Source: Atherinomorus stipes
Taxonomy: Eukaryota; Chordata; Actinopteri; Atheriniformes; Atherinidae
DNA length: 64,000 nt
Reading direction: 5' to 3'
Assembly (NCBI GenBank): GCA_023101725.1
Contig: JALJCO010007852.1
Span: forward strand, 616,553 to 680,552
Part shown: positions 47,441-61,063 of the stretch, one piece after another
Position numbering within the stretch: position 1 is the stretch's first letter
Layout of the letters: each line of letters starts with the position of its first letter
Notes under the pieces: generated by a model
The model's input: only the letters and a program-made list of their open reading frames with translations
What the model was told of the DNA's origin: nothing
Databases searched by the model: none
Made by a program: the position numbers and the translations under genes

Positions 47441-49117
47441 ATTTTTTTCCAGATCTGATCAGAAATTGGGTATTTGAAACGAGATTTTATCCTGAAGATT
47501 TAAATCCAGGTCTGTGAATCCAATCCTACCTTTAATCCAGATTTTTGCTCTTTTGGGTGTTTCAAAAGTTTGGGCCCAAATCTGGATCATTTTGATCCTG
47601 AAAACGGGGATTAATAAAAACCCACCTCAGAGGTGGATTTGAGGAGGATCTTGACGTGTGGAAAACCACGAGGTTTGCAGCTGCACTTACCAACTACACA
47701 TCTTTCACTCTGAATCTGCTACATAAATCAACTCCTTTCAAACTGAGGAAATAATATGATCACGCAGAATTTTTAAAAAAATGAAATGTTTCATACGCAT
47801 CGTGATGGAGCCAAATTTACAACAAACATCCAACATAGTGATCTTGTTTCTACTGAGTAAATTATTTTTGCGTAACCACATTTGAAACTGCACCCATGCA
47901 CAACATTTCATGTTCCAGTGTTCCAACCCTTTCAAACTTGTTCTGGAAAGCGATCTTTTGTCTCTCATACCGGTTGCATCCAGACAAACGCCTCCATGTC
48001 ATTAAAGAGGAAATGTTGCAGCTTGTCGTTTTGGCTGAATGCACAAAAAAATGTCCATTTCAGAACTTTTATTACTCTGTTTGGTGCATTTATTCATTCA
48101 TTGCTGCAGCTTTCTGCTATCTACAAAAGCCAAATGTTCTCTTCTTCACTTTCTGACATCACAATAAGAATGAATAGCGCCCCTTAGTGGCGAGCCTCAA
48201 ACATCATTTCACATCACGACAACAGGGATGAAAAGATGGCTTGTGCGACAAACGAAACATCTACATTTTCCCAAATCTGAAATGCGCTGTATTTGCAGTC
48301 CATAATTTAAAATAAATAAACAAAATCTGCACATAGCTCAGAATTTAGTCACAGTTGGTACAGACAAATCCCGCAAAGTTCAATTTCTGTCACAAAGTAA
48401 ACATGTTGGCGCTATGTAAATAAAAATGTTTGCATAAATAACTGATAACCATGTTTCATTTTCACATGAATTTATTACTTTAACTGCTTGTCAAGCATCT
48501 TACTCTTTACCTTCACCTCTTCTTGCTGAGCTGAGTAAGTCTGTTCCTTTCAAAGGACATTCTGCTGCTGAGTGTGCTCAATATTCAATAGTTTCTTTTA
48601 CTTAAGATTTTAATTTCTCCACTTCTTGCTGCCAAATAACAAAACACTTTTATTATTGAGCTTCCTTGATTTGTGTCTTGGATATTAAAATAATTTATTA
48701 AATATCTTTATTGGTATGAAAATGTTAATAGGAGTATTAACACACCGCTCTGTTTCTCAACTACAGCTTCTCTGTAGCTGAACAAACTTCTGACTTAAAG
48801 AAGTAAAAGGAAATTTGACTGCCAGAATTGTTTCTCTGACTGCAGTGATGGTTCAGCGTCAGCGTTGACTTATACATGATCATATTGATCAGACTCATGC
48901 TCATGACAAATTCTTTATGTCATCATTTCCTGTTTCCTGTCAATGATCCAGTGGAAGGGGCATATGTGTAAATCTCCATCTAACAGGATCAGGATCATTT
49001 TGATTCAATCCACCAAAGTTTTAAAAATACCCAGATATCAATCTGAGATCCAAGGTCCTGAATCCAGGGATTTGGAAATCCAGATTATTTTGATCTGGAT
49101 TCAAAGTTTTGAAATAC
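47441..49117. mobile_element. PIF/Harbinger-like repeat block upstream of copy 3
   Basis: The right end reads CAAAGTTTTGAAATACTGGG CCC directly against TGGAGACC of the gene flank, where copies 1 and 2 instead read ATCACCTGGAGACC. This marks an insertion boundary. Left-end-like words (GTTTCAAAAGTTTGGGCCC, ATCTGGATCATTTTGATCC) lie near 47556-47600. Repeated at about 58350-60037. The short frames here are not conserved genes. Confidence 0.45.
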
Positions 49118-49164
49118 TGGGCCCTGGAGACCAAACATCATGTATGACCTGCATGGTCGATCAG

Positions 49165-49250
49165 CAGCTGTTCTCACTCAGCAATCAGATCCAATCAGTT
49201 CCCCTGTGCTGACGATCATATAAAAGCGGCTGCAGCAGCTTGAAGTCAGT
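49165..49250 (+). promoter_or_regulatory. Core promoter of copy 3
   Basis: E-box CAGCTG (49165-49170), CCAAT (49191-49195) and TATAAAA (49219-49225). Confidence 0.8.
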
Positions 49251-49310
49251 GTTCTGAACTTTGTGTTTTCTGTCAGTAGCAGGTCCTAGGTCAGCTTTAA
49301 CTGCAGCAGA

Positions 49311-50150
49311 ATGAGGTGAGGAACTTCCAGTCTCAAACAGAGCTTCTGCTCTGATCCTGGGCTGCTTCTGATGTTTCAAAGAGACGCAACCTACATCAGC
49401 CACAGCATTGTACTGTGCAGGGAAGCTCCTCAGCATGTTGGGTGGAGGTGGTGGTGCTGAATAATGGACATACTGGTCTGGAATGTCTTGACCTTCATGA
49501 TGTGTCTGCAGGGTGTTGTGGATTTTTCTGTTGCTGGTTGAAACCATCACCTGTGCTCCGTATCCAGGTAAGATGACAACTGGAATGAGAGAAACTGAGC
49601 TGTGACTGGATGCTGACTCTTACTGAACTTCTCACATGGACCCACAGATTCCATGTGGTACACAACTTCATCTGGAGACCAAGATCCCTTGGAGAAACCT
49701 GGTGTTGGCACTGGGGTTTCTGCATCTTATTACACTGGTTCCTACACTGCTCCAGGTGCCGGCAGCTTCTCTGGCTTTGGTGCTCAGAGGCTTCCTGGAC
49801 CTTCAGGCTCCTCCAGCTACAGCTTCCGACCAGCTTCAGGTGCTGTTGGCTTTGGTTCTGGGTCTCAGCAGGGTGGCCAGTCTGGATCTCCAGGCAGCTA
49901 TCAGCAGTCAGCACAGGGGGGAGGGAGCTCTTCCTCTGATGGTGGCGACGAGGAGCCTGACTTCACCCATGTGTCTCCCGGGGATCAAGTCTATGCTCGC
50001 AAAGTTCTCTCCCATTACAATAAGCAGAATTACAAGTTGTTCCAGCAGTTCTACACTGAGACTGAACCAGTTACTCCCCAGGAGCCAATATACCCATACC
50101 ACGGCAAAACATCTGGGCACGGTGAAGGCCAGTCCCAGAAGGGCTTCTGA
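49311..50150 (+). CDS. Secreted Gly/Ser-rich protein, copy 3 (unknown family)
   Basis: Coding exons: 49311-49315, 49512-49567 and 49648-50150 (exon continues to 50161), with introns of 196 and 80 bp and GT-AG ends. The product is 187 residues. Compared with copy 1 it has S7F in the signal peptide, P46A, S64F, N143H, R147Q and F183S near the C-terminus. The frame is intact. The 3' untranslated intron is 70 bp (50162-50231), as in copy 2. Changes shared with copy 2 (N143H, R147Q, intron length) group these two copies. Function unknown. Confidence 0.8.
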
Positions 50151-53100
50151 GGATGTCTCTGGTGAGACCCCCTTCCCTCAGTTTGCTCTCTGTAGCTGCT
50201 GCCAGTTTACTGACTCATGTCTGTGTTGCAGGTCATGGAGCTGCTTCTTCCTACTGACATCAAATAAATGGATTTATGACTTATCCATTGTGTCCGTTTG
50301 TGGAAATGGTAACTTATGTGAATTGGGCAGTTTAGCAACTTTCTCCTACCCTGTGCAGGGTCACTATTGGGCTCCAAATTGCTCATGCTACTTTGCCATG
50401 GGGTATCCTTCAGCTGAGTGGCATGACTCTCACCTGGGAGTCTGGGAATGGAGTCACACGTGGGCCCTTGTTGCATATAATGGCTTGTTTTGGGCATCAG
50501 GACTACAAAATGCTGGGTCTCATCCATGCAGTAGACTGCAGTGTTTCTTGGCAGACTAAAAGCTAGTCCAAGTTCTTCTCACCCCCAGGCCACAACATGC
50601 AAGAGCCACTCCGGCGTTTAGAGGACAACGGGTACCATTTCTCAAGTCACCAAATGTCATTGGACACCACTGCTAGTAGTTTGGTGACCTGTTGTAGAAA
50701 CCTCCAGATGAGCGCGCATAGCTTGTAGTATTGCTCTCACCAGTCACAATCTCTCCTATTACCAGTTGAATTGACAGTTGCTCTTAGTGCAATAAGTGAG
50801 CCAATAGATAAAATGTAAGGAATGCAGAATTTTTTTTTTTTTTTTAAAGCCCCATTACTTTTACAGCTAATGTATGAATGCTTTTAATTACTGCATCTGG
50901 GTAGTGAACCCAATTTTACTGTGACAGTAACTCCAAAGGGAAGGGGGTGCTCATAGGAGCAAATGGGACTCAAACTGAGCTACTTGTGAATTGCTAATGG
51001 CCATTTAGGAAAAGCATAAACTGGCTGAAGACTAGTGTTACTGGCTTAGTTCTGGATGGTGAAACCAAAGCCTCTGACAATAGCTGGGTGTCCATTACAC
51101 CTGGAATTGCACAAAATCTAAATGTCGCAATTAAACCACTAATGGAATTTTTTTTTTCACATATTAGAATTGTCATTAAACCTCCACACAAAAAGATGTA
51201 AAAAAATAAATACCCCTCCAAAATTAAAATATGAAAGATTCCTTGTAATTCCTTCCCCCCCCAAAAACCCCAAGCTCACTGTTGACACATTAGTTTACAT
51301 GTCACTGTGTTTAATGAGAATAGTTTGATCCATTGGTTTATCTTTGGTCTTTCTGTGAGCTTCCAGCTAAGAGCAATCACATGTTTAGCCTGTAAAAGGC
51401 AAAAGCCCACAAGCTCCATTCTTTGTGGGTCCTTTAAAGTCATTGGGAAAAATGTGCAGTAAGCAGAGTTTACTGTCCATTGGCACATCCTGTTCAAGGA
51501 GAAAAAACATGACCTCCTTCCAAAAAATTTGAACCTCTGTCCATTGCCACATACAATGGAAAAGAGTGCCTTTCTGTATAAACAAACATCAGGAACATTT
51601 GAATTGAAATGGTGAAGTTTTACAGGAGTGATATATGTTCTAATAACCACTTGTATTGTAATCTAAACCTTGTGTTAATAGTTTGTGTTTGTGCCAGCAG
51701 ACATGAATTATTCCATTCATCCTCTGAGATTTCAGTTTGCAGATCAATTTTCCATGCTTGTAAATACGAAAGACTATTTTCTTTTAAGGCTGAAAGTAGA
51801 ATATTATAAAATTTTGAAAATAGGCCCAGACTCTGATGGTGAACAGCTATATATTCTATGGTAGAAAGAGGAGGTTCATTAGTAGATTTCAGTAAGGTCG
51901 TCACAATATTTCTAATCTGTAAGTACTTAAAATGTTTTTTGGGCAGACTGTATTTGCTTACCAATTGTTCAAAGGATATTAGCACTCCCTCACTGTAATG
52001 GTCCCCTATTTTATTTATGCCTTTATTCAGCCATATTCTAAAACCCCATCTGCTCTTCCTGGGTTGAATCTGTCATTTCCCCAAATAGGTGATATACATG
52101 AGATTTCAGATACCTCACCTAAGACAGCATGAGAGTGATGCCAAACTGATATTGTGTTTTTGAGTAAAGGATTTTTTGTGTTTTTCAATAGTTGTTTAGG
52201 TTCAGTTAAGTAAAGATAGGATGTCAGGGGTAACATCAATGAGTTGTTTTCTATCTGTATCCAAGATGGTGTGTCACTGGTGGAAAAATAACAAATTCCA
52301 GCACAAAGTTGAGCTGCCCAGTAATACAGCTTAATGTTTGGGACTCTAAGCCCTCCTAGATCATAGGGAAGATAAAGAAGGGAGAGACTCAGTCTAGGGT
52401 GTTCATTGTTCCATATAAATTTGGTGAAGGTTTTGTCCATGGAGGAGAAGAAAGAAACCAGAATTTGTAAAGGAATGGACTGGAAGATGTATAGGAACTT
52501 TCGGAGAATGGACATTTTGATAATATTAATGCGACCTATCATTGAGATTGGCATCTCCCCCCATCTTTCTAAGGATACTAATATTTTTTTGCACTAAAGG
52601 ATCGTAATTGGTAGAAACTATTTTCTTTACGTCCGGATTGATCTTAATGCCTAGTTAGGTAAAACCTTCATAGGTGCAGGTGAACAGTGTTTGCACTGGA
52701 GGGTTATTTCTGTTCAGTAATAAAGAGCTTTTCTTTCGGTTAACGTTGTATCCTGAGAATTCTCCAAATACCTTCAGAAGTTTATCAACAGCCTGGACAG
52801 ACTTCCCCAAAATTAGTTAAAAACAGAACAATGTCATCTGCAAAAGAGATAACCAATGCTCTACATTTCCGATTTGGATGCCGGTGATTTCAGGAGATTT
52901 GTATATTGCCAAAGCAAGCGGCTCAATGGCAAACAAAAACAGAAGGGGGAACAGCGGGCATCCCTGTCGTGTTCATCTACAGAGGTTTGTTGTTCTTGAT
53001 AGCTGACCATTTGTTGCGACTTTAGCTACTGGCTCAGTATATAATAATTGAATCCACTTTAAAGATTTTTCTCCAAGGCCAAATCTCTTAAAGGTATCAA

Positions 53101-53421
53101 AAAGGTTACTCCATTTAATCCTGTCAAAAGCTTTTTCAGCATCTAATGACAAAAAGGCGTGGTCTATAGCGAATTGCTTTTTAAAGTATATTTAGTAATC
53201 GGCGGGTATTGTGAAAGGCTTGGCGTCCAATAACAAATCCATAGGTCATTTAAGACTAAATTGGGAATATGTGTTTATATCCTTTGAGCCAGAGCTTTAC
53301 ACAAATTTTGGTGTCGCACGACATTAAAGATATGGGTCGGTATGAACCCATTTCTGTTGGGGGTTTACCTGGCTTTAACAGAAGAGAGATAGTCGCCAAA
53401 CGTAGTGAAGGGGGCAGGATG

Positions 53422-55281
53422 TCGTTTACACGATCAGGATTTTTGGGGCCGATCACCAATCAGAGAGTTTTAAAAAAACAATCACCGATCACCGATCCGA
53501 TCATGTAAGGAAGCAAATATATCTATTTAAATAGCTCGTTTACCTGTATTTATACAGTTTACTGAGTATCATAAAAAGGATTTTTGTTTCAATTTTTTGT
53601 CCTTAACTGACTGAGATGAATAGGTTAAACATCAATAACCTCTAATGGGCATTCAAGTTTAATCAGGACAAACCAAAATAATTTGAGCCAGTGGCACAAA
53701 TAACAGCCCAACTTAAACTGTCATAACTGAGATTATTTACAGTCACAGTGCAAAAAAGGCAGTAATGCTGCTTCAGAAGTTGGGGCTCACATCTGATGAT
53801 GTCATATCAGTGGTCAAACTAATCCAGTGACTGTTTACCCGGAAGAACCTCGACGTGAGAATGAAAAACCCGCTGCAGCTCATGTAGTCCGGTATCACCA
53901 CAGTAGGGCTGGAATATATTTGCTGTGGACGCATGCGTCAGCGTCAGGAGCGTTTGTGTACATGCCTGCCTGCAGCACACGAGGAGCACGTGGCGGCGGA
54001 AGCGCTCGGCACTGAAGGTCTCCGCAGTCTGGAGTCCTGTTATTTACAGTCTCTGATGGAGACATGGAGACAAACACTTGTGCTGCAACAGTTTAAGGTA
54101 AACTGTTGTTTGTGGAAATGCAGGAAATGCGCTATGTCCTTTCAGTCTAAGAGCGCTGTAGTCCTCCTATAGCCGACATGTTTGCAACCGGGGTCGCCAT
54201 CCTTTCCGTGTGGCGTATTTGGGATTGTAAAAACTTTATTGTCCAGTACATAGTGACAGAACTCACGACAAAAACACCACGAAGACTTAAAACACATACT
54301 CGTGAGTACGTGTCTATTCTGCTTTGTTTGTTTGCTTGTTTTCTAAGTTAAACTGGTGTAAATGAGCGTTTTACCGGAGCACATTCAAAATGACAATGAC
54401 GTCATTGAGCGGATCAGTGAATGAAAAGTTAAAGGTGCCATGACATCAAATTTCACTTTTCTGGGGTTTTGGGTGTATAATATGATCTATTGTGCACTGA
54501 TGAGGCCATGTGAATGTCCAGAGTGAGAATCAAAGTTCCTGTTTATGGTCTGTCAGCTTTGTCTCTCTGCTCAGAAACGGTTGAATCAGACAGCAGGCTA
54601 TCATTCTACGTAGTTCTATCATTCTACGTAATTTAATTGCTCCAATAAGAGCACACTATCAAGTAAACAGCGCCCCCCCTCTCTCTCTCTCCTAACGGCC
54701 TATGCACCGTCCGCTCCCCCCCCTCCTGTCTGATTCAGCTTCGTGTATGGAGCAAGTAGTAACTTATGTGCAGTCAGGTCTGGATTTTCAAACAAATGGA
54801 TTTAAAAGAAACTTTGCAGCAACACTGAGGGAGGGGCCACAACCTTGTCATTACCTGTAAGTTTATTTATTTTCTAAATGCTGTCTTGTCTGATAAACGT
54901 AGCTCACTGTCTGGATTGTTGCTAGCAGTTAGCCTTTAGCAAACTCCGATCGCAGCTTGACCTAGATTCTCCAAATAAGGTCATAGCGAAATAAGGTGTA
55001 GCCAATCAAAATGAAGTCAACGTGGTCTCCGGGTAAAGCTCCATATCATCACCGACCCAACTGTATTACTGAGGAAGTGAGGTCTGGCGTTTCAAAACAA
55101 TACTCCGCTGTAAAAAATGCCGTTTTTTTCTTTGGAGTATTTACATATACAGTAATGCCAGCAACATAAACTAGTTTTTAACTGCTATGTCATCACTCCT
55201 TTAAGGACCGATCAGAAAAAGATGAAAAAAATGGAAATATCAGCCGATCCGATCAAACCGATCTGATCGGTGGAAAACCAA
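53422..55281. mobile_element. 1.86-kb hAT-like element inside the LINE
   Basis: An exact 8-bp duplication GCAGGATG flanks it (53414-53421 and 55282-55289), the hAT signature. Removing it and one copy rejoins the LINE reverse transcriptase. CCGATC/GATCGG words crowd both ends (53452-53500, 55240-55270). Terminal repeats are weak. No transposase was recognised. Confidence 0.75.
54433..55200. mobile_element. 768-bp TTAA MITE inside the hAT-like element
   Basis: TTAA at 54429-54432 and 55201-55204. The ends AGGTGCCATGACAT and the inverted right end AGGAGTGATGACAT are terminal repeats, close to those of the element at 195-1363. This makes a three-layer nest: LINE, hAT-like element, TTAA MITE. Confidence 0.8.
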
Positions 55282-56299
55282 GCAGGATGCCCTTTATAAG
55301 ACTCAGTATACTTTAGAGATGGGGCAGCATAAGGTATCTGGAAACGATAAAGTTCAATTGGTAGGCCATCAGGGCCAGGGGCTTTACCCGAATTCATGTG
55401 GCTGAGAGCCATTTTAAGTTCTTGAATACTAAGCTTTTCCTCCAAATTTTTCTTACTTTCCTCTGTCAAGGTTGGAAATTGAACTTGGTCCAGAAACTGC
55501 TTCTGTTTATTTGTATTTTCTGAGTACTCTGATTTATATAGGTTTCATAGTATTTTGCAAAAGCATCATTATACTTTTTGGATCAACCAGTTTTCAGCAT
55601 TGTTCAATTCGATTGAATTAATGACCCGATTTGTCTGTAATTTTTTAAGCCTCAAAGCCAAGAGTTTACCTGCTTTCTCACCCTGATCGTCATATGGTTG
55701 TTTAAACCACAGTAGATTAGTTGTTATTTTGTTGGTAGTAAGCTCATTATATTCAAATTTTAATAAAAGAAGTTGTTTATATTTTCCAGTATCATTACTG
55801 TGATATAGCTGGCCTTGCAATTCTTTAATTTGTTTTTCAATGTTTTCCAATTTATTTAAATGTATTTTAGATTTGTGCCTAGTAGCTCATTATTTCCCCT
55901 ATATAGGCTTTAAATGCTTCCCATTTTATTGATGCGCTGGTTTGATTTGTATTAAAATTAAAATACTCTGTTATTTTCTTTTCAAGAAATTCCTCAAACC
56001 ACAGACTTCAACCATCTAGCTTGAAATCGGAATGGGATTGAAGACCGGCAATAACTGGGGAACTTCATTGACAAGATAATGGGGCATGATCAGAGAGTAG
56101 AATAGTTTTATACCAACATTTTGGACCATAGATACTAGACAGGGGGAGACCAGAAAAAAAATTGTTCGTGAGTATGTATTATACAGTAGGTGCTTGAAAA
56201 ACAAGAGTCTCTGTGTTATTCGTATAAAGTTGTCGCCAAATTTTCTTAATTAAGATCTTTCAGATTTTTCTCAAGTTTTCCTGTTGTTGTGGGACGGGC

Positions 56300-57310
56300 G
56301 AACTCGAAGTTTTTGAGGATTTGAAGTTAACTAAACCACCAATTGAACTGACCATAATAAGCTGGGGTAGTTGTAAAAGTGATATTTTTAAATTTTGAAA
56401 AAGTACAATTGTGATATGAGGTGTTTCCACTGAATAGTAACAGCACGAATTCTCGAAAAATTTAGTCCTGCGAGACTCCACTTTAGAGGACGGAGATATA
56501 AACATGTTGTGTTTTAGAGTTGCTGCTGCTCATAATAGAAGATGAAAGCAGCGGATAATAATTCAGAGGTAAAGTTCATATGGGGGAGCCTCTGATCACA
56601 TCAGCAGGGAAAAACACTCGGGTGACTTCCAGAATAGACACTCTAAATGTAACACACATTAAAAAAAACCCGGGATCAACTTCTGGAGTGTGGATGTCAC
56701 TTCTTGATCTTGTGTTCCTTATCTGGACCAGTTACTGACTGATGTGGTGATGCAGCTGTATGATACGGAGATGCAGTCATACGATGTTACCGTGGTCAGT
56801 TTTATTTAATCGTGGGTGACATATAATTAAATGTGGGAACGAGATAACGGAGATTGGTGTTACAAATGTGTGCAAATGACATACACAGCTTGTGGCCAGT
56901 CGTTAATGACATGAATAACTTGAAACCTTCTGTGTAATGTCCTATATTAATTTAGCTTGCTGAGTTACGGCGATTTGGGGATTTTTCATATATGTGACTG
57001 ATAAAACTTCCCCCATCACTCCGATTTCAGAGTTATTGTTGAAAATGATCACTTTTATCATAATTGAGATGGAATAACTGGATTTTAACCCCCCTACGTC
57101 ACGCCTGATGGCATATAATCGCGAAAAAAATGTTTCCATTACACTTATGCAAAAAACTGCTTTATCGAAATGTATGAATTTATGCCTCATGACAGCGTAC
57201 AACCTTTTTTGCGATATTTAGTTTTTAAATGTAGGTGTTTCAATTAGCGGTTTGTAATTGCGATATTTAGGTTTTACGCAATTCCAGGTGTAATAGAAAC
57301 CGAGCTACTG
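56300..57310. mobile_element. Longer version of the GGGTTTCCATTAC MITE
   Basis: Shares GTGTTTCC, TTTAGTCCTGC and the right end CAATTCCAGGTGTAATAGAA with 45836-46412 but holds about 330 bp more (around 56790-57130). It abuts the truncated end of the LINE, so the LINE may have landed in it. Confidence 0.5.
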
Positions 57311-57350
57311 ACTACATCTACAAGAAAGGTCAGAGCAGACGTTACTTCTT

Positions 57351-60037
57351 AAGGCCCATTTATGCTCGACGCAGAAGATGGATACACAGAAGGATGGACA
57401 GTTTCATCCATCGTCTGCGTCAGGTATGTAGGTAATTTGGTGATTTTTAGGGGCCTGTTGGTCCGTCACTCGACACAGAAGACGGAGCAATACCACCGGA
57501 AATTGCGGGGTCAGTGTTGAGCTGTGTAGCTGATATGAAGGGAACAAACCAGAGAAGAAGAACAGGAACCAGACGAAAACAACAGAAAACCGCTGATGCT
57601 AAATAGCCCAATAAAAGCACCCGAGAAAGAAAACACCAACCAAACAGAGAAGAGCATCTGTAGACATGGCAGGAGCTTTTGAGGGGAGGCTGTGCGAGTG
57701 TGTCCAAAAATACACTCACATCTATGTTATTGACACCAAGTGGTGTAAACTCACATAGAAACAGGAAATTACAGTAACTATGAACTCAGTACTGCTGCCT
57801 CGTAGAGAAACTAATATATGAGACCAATCGAAACACAGAAGAAGCATGAAAGAATGAAAACAGAGACGCAGGGCTGACACATGAAATGGACGTTTCCATT
57901 TACGTACGTGAGGGAGCATAAATGGGCCTTTAAGGAGGCTTGAGATCATTCAGCGTCTGTGCTAAGATGTTGCAGATCTTCTATAAGTCTGTTGTGGAAA
58001 ATGCAATCAGCTTTGCAGCATCTGCTGGGGCAGCAGCATCAGAACCAGAGACTTGAGAAACTAAACAAGATCTAGAAAGCTGGTTCTGTGTTGGGGAGAA
58101 CTCTGGAACCGCTGGAGCTGATTGTTAAAAAAGAATGCTGCACAAGCTGATGAAGATGATGGAGGATTCTTCTCCCCATCCTCTCCACAACACGGTGACG
58201 AAGCACCAGAGTGTGTTTGAGTGGGAGTCTGCGTCAGGTTTGCTGTAGGCTGTAGAAGAGATACAGAAATTCATTCTTACCAGCGGCCATCACCCTGAGG
58301 AACAGGACTGACTGATTTATTATTGTTGTATTTGGTTGGGTTTTTTTCCAGATCTGATCAGAAATTGGGTATTTGAAACAAGATTTTATCCTGAAGATTT
58401 AAATCCAGGTCTGTGAATCCAATCCTACCTTTAATCCAGATTTTTTGCTCTCTCTGGTGTTTCAAAAGTTTGGGCCCAAATCTGGATCATTTTGATCCTG
58501 AAAATGGGGATTAATAAAAACCCACCTCAGAGGTGGATTTGAGGAGGATCTTGACGTGTGGAAAACAACGAGGTTTGCAGCTGCACTTACCAACTACACA
58601 TCTTTCACTCTGAATCTGCTACATAAATCAACTCCTTTCAAACTGAGGAAATAATATGATCACGCAGAATTTTTAAAAATGAAATGTTTCATACGCATCG
58701 TGATGGAGCCAAATTTACAACAAACATCCAACATCGTGCTCTTGTTTCTACTGAGTAAATTATTTTTGCGTAACCACATTTGAAACTGCACCCATGCACA
58801 ACATTTCATGTTCCAGTGTTCCAACCCTTTCAAACTTGTTCTGGAAAGCGATCTTTTGTCTCTCATACCGGTTACATCCAGACAAACGCCTCCATGTCAT
58901 TAAAGAGGAAATGTTGCAGCATGTCGTTTTGACTGAACGCACAAGAAAATGTCCCAACACCGCTGTATATTTCAGAACTTTTATTACTCTGCCTGGTGCA
59001 TTCATTCATTGCTGCAGCTTTCTGCTATCTACAAAAGCCAAATGTTCTCTTTTTTCTTCAATTTCTGACATCACAATAACAATGAATAGCGCCCCTTAGT
59101 GGCGAGCCTCAAACATCATTTCACATTACTACAACAGGGATGAAAAGATGGCTTGTGCGACAAACGACACATCTACAACATTTCCCCAAATCTGAACAAA
59201 GCTGTGATTCCAGTCCATAATTTAAAATAAATAAACAAAATCTGCACATAGCTCAGAATTTAGTGACAGTTGGTACAGACGAATCCTGCAAAGTTCAATT
59301 TCTGTCACAAAGTAAACATGTTGGCGCTCGGTAAATAAAAATGTTCGCATAAATAACTGATAACCATGTTTCATTTTCACATAAATTTATTACTTTAACT
59401 GCTTGTCAAGCATCTTACTCTTTACCTTCACCTCTTCTTGCTGAGCTGAGTAAGTCTGTCCCTTTCAAAGGACATTCTGCTGCTGAGTGTGCTCAATATT
59501 CAATAGTTTCTTTTACTCAAGATTTTAATTTCTCCACTTCTTGCTGCCAAATAACAAAACACTTTTATTATTAAGCTTCCTTGATTTGTGTCTTGGATAT
59601 TTAAATAATTTATTAAATATCTCTATTGGTATGAAAATGTTAAAAGGAGTATTTACAGACCGCTCTGTTTCTCAACTACAGCTTCTCTGTAGCTGAACAA
59701 ACTTCTGACTTAAAGAAGTAAAAGGAAATTTGACTGCCAGAGTTGTTTCTCTGACTGCAGTGATGGTTCAGCGTCAGCGTTGACTTATACATAATCATAT
59801 TGATCAGACTCATGGTCATGACAAGTTCTTTATGTCATCATTTCCTGTTTCCTGTCAATGATCCAGTGGAAGGGGCATATGTGTAAATCTCCATCTAACA
59901 GGATCAGGATCATTTTGATCCAGTCCACCAAAGTTTTAAAAATACCCAGATATCAATCTGAGATCCAAGGTCCTGAATCCAGGGATTTGGAAATCCAGAT
60001 TATTTTGATCTGGATTCAAAGTTTTGAAATACTGGGC
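57351..60037. repeat. Second copy of the 46.45-49.12 kb block
   Basis: Same order as 46452-49117 at an offset of about 10.9 kb, with many small indels: the AAGGCCCATTTATGCT MITE (57351-57936), the spacer, and the Harbinger-like block up to ACTGGGCCC. No gene is credible in it. Confidence 0.8.
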
Positions 60038-60079
60038 CCTGGAGACCAAGCATCATGTATGACCTGCACAGTTGATCAG

Positions 60080-60170
60080 CAGCTGTTCTCACTCAGCAAT
60101 CAGATCCAATCAGTTCCCCTGTGCTGAGGATCAAATAAAAACAGCTGCTGCAGCTTGAAGTCAGTGCTCT
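60080..60170 (+). promoter_or_regulatory. Damaged promoter of copy 4
   Basis: E-box (60080-60085) and CCAAT (60106-60110) are kept, but the TATA position reads AATAAAA (60134-60140) where the other copies have TATAAAA: a T-to-A change at its first base. The next base block also differs (ACAGCTG against GCAGCTG or GCGGCTG). Confidence 0.75.
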
Positions 60171-60225
60171 GAACTTTGTGTTGTCTGTCAGTAGCAGGTC
60201 CCAGGTCAGCTTTAACAGCAGCAGA

Positions 60226-61063
60226 ATGAGGTGAGGAACTTCCAGTCTCAAACAGAGCTTCTGCTCTGATCCTGGGCTGCTTCTGATGTTTCAAAGAGAA
60301 GCAACCTGCAGCAGCCACAGCATTGTACTGTGCAGGGAAGCTCCTCAGCATGTTGGGTGGAGGTGGTGGTGCTGAATAATGGACCCACTGGTCTGGAATG
60401 TCTTGTGACCTTCATGATGTGTCTGCAGGGTGTTGTGGATTTCTTTGTTGCTGGTTGAAACCATCACCTGTGCTCCGTATCCAGGTAAGATGACAACTGG
60501 AATGAGAAACTGAGCTGTGACTGGATGCTGACTCTTACTGAACTTCTCACATGGACCCACAGATTCCATGTGGTACACAACTTCATCTGGAGACCAAGAT
60601 CCCTTGGAGAAACCTGGTGTTGGCACTGGGGTTTCTCCATCTTATTACACTGGTTCCTACACTGCTCCAGGTGCCGGCAGCTTCTCTGGCTTTGGTGCTC
60701 AGAGGCTTCCTGGACCTTCAGGCTCCTCCAGCTACAGCTTCCGACCAGCTTCAGGTGCTGTTGGCTTTGGTTCTGGGTCTCAGCAGGGTGGCCAGTCTGG
60801 ATCTCAGGCAGCTATCAGCAGTCAGCACAGGGGGAGGGAGCTCTTCCTCTGATGGTGGCGACGAGGAGCCTGACTTCACCCATGTGTCTCCCGGGGATCA
60901 AGTCTATGCTCGCAAAGTTCTCTCCCATTACAATAAGCGGAATTACAAGTTGTTCCAGCAGTTCTACACTGAGACTGAACCAGTTACTCCCCAGGAGCCA
61001 ATATACCCATACCACGGCAAAACATCTGGGCACGGTGAAGGCCAGTTCCAGAAGGGCTTCTGA
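60226..61063 (+). pseudogene. Copy 4 of the secreted Gly/Ser-rich family, frameshifted
   Basis: Exons correspond to 60226-60230, 60429-60484 and 60563-61074. The signal peptide and first part are intact, but one C is missing near 60804 (ATCTCAGG for ATCTCCAGG) and one G is missing in the run at 60830-60834. The two losses do not compensate. The frame runs into a stop at 60850-60852, giving about 116 residues with a foreign tail and no C-terminal module. The stop lies 222 bp before the last exon junction, so nonsense-mediated decay is expected if it is transcribed. The intron-3 donor is GTGCGA rather than GTGAGA. Both losses are at short homopolymers, so an assembly error is a real alternative. 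Confidence 0.75.

Larger units (their letters stand above)
51254..56235 (-). pseudogene. L1-clade LINE, 5'-truncated, split by a hAT-like insertion
   Basis: Read on the minus strand from 56235: an endonuclease end (SPCLVSMVQNVGIK, around 56130), a linker with GEKAGKLLALRLKKL (around 55660), the start of the reverse transcriptase (SGKAPGPDGLPIELY, around 55380), then after the insertion at 53422-55281 the LPPSLRLATISLLLKPGK and YRPISLMS motifs (around 53330-53420), and the distal part (MIGRINIIKMSILRKFLYIF, then PRLSLSLLYLPYDLGGLRVP, around 52330-52550), finishing near 51280. The frame is broken many times, the catalytic FADD region is in damaged sequence, and the 5' end lacks most of the endonuclease. 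It is inactive. The same LINE is duplicated at 62180-64000. Confidence 0.85.

Noticed and set aside
53827..54172. Short frames in the GC-rich part of the hAT-like insertion
   Set aside because: They lie inside a transposon, overlap in several phases and match no transposase motif that I can see.
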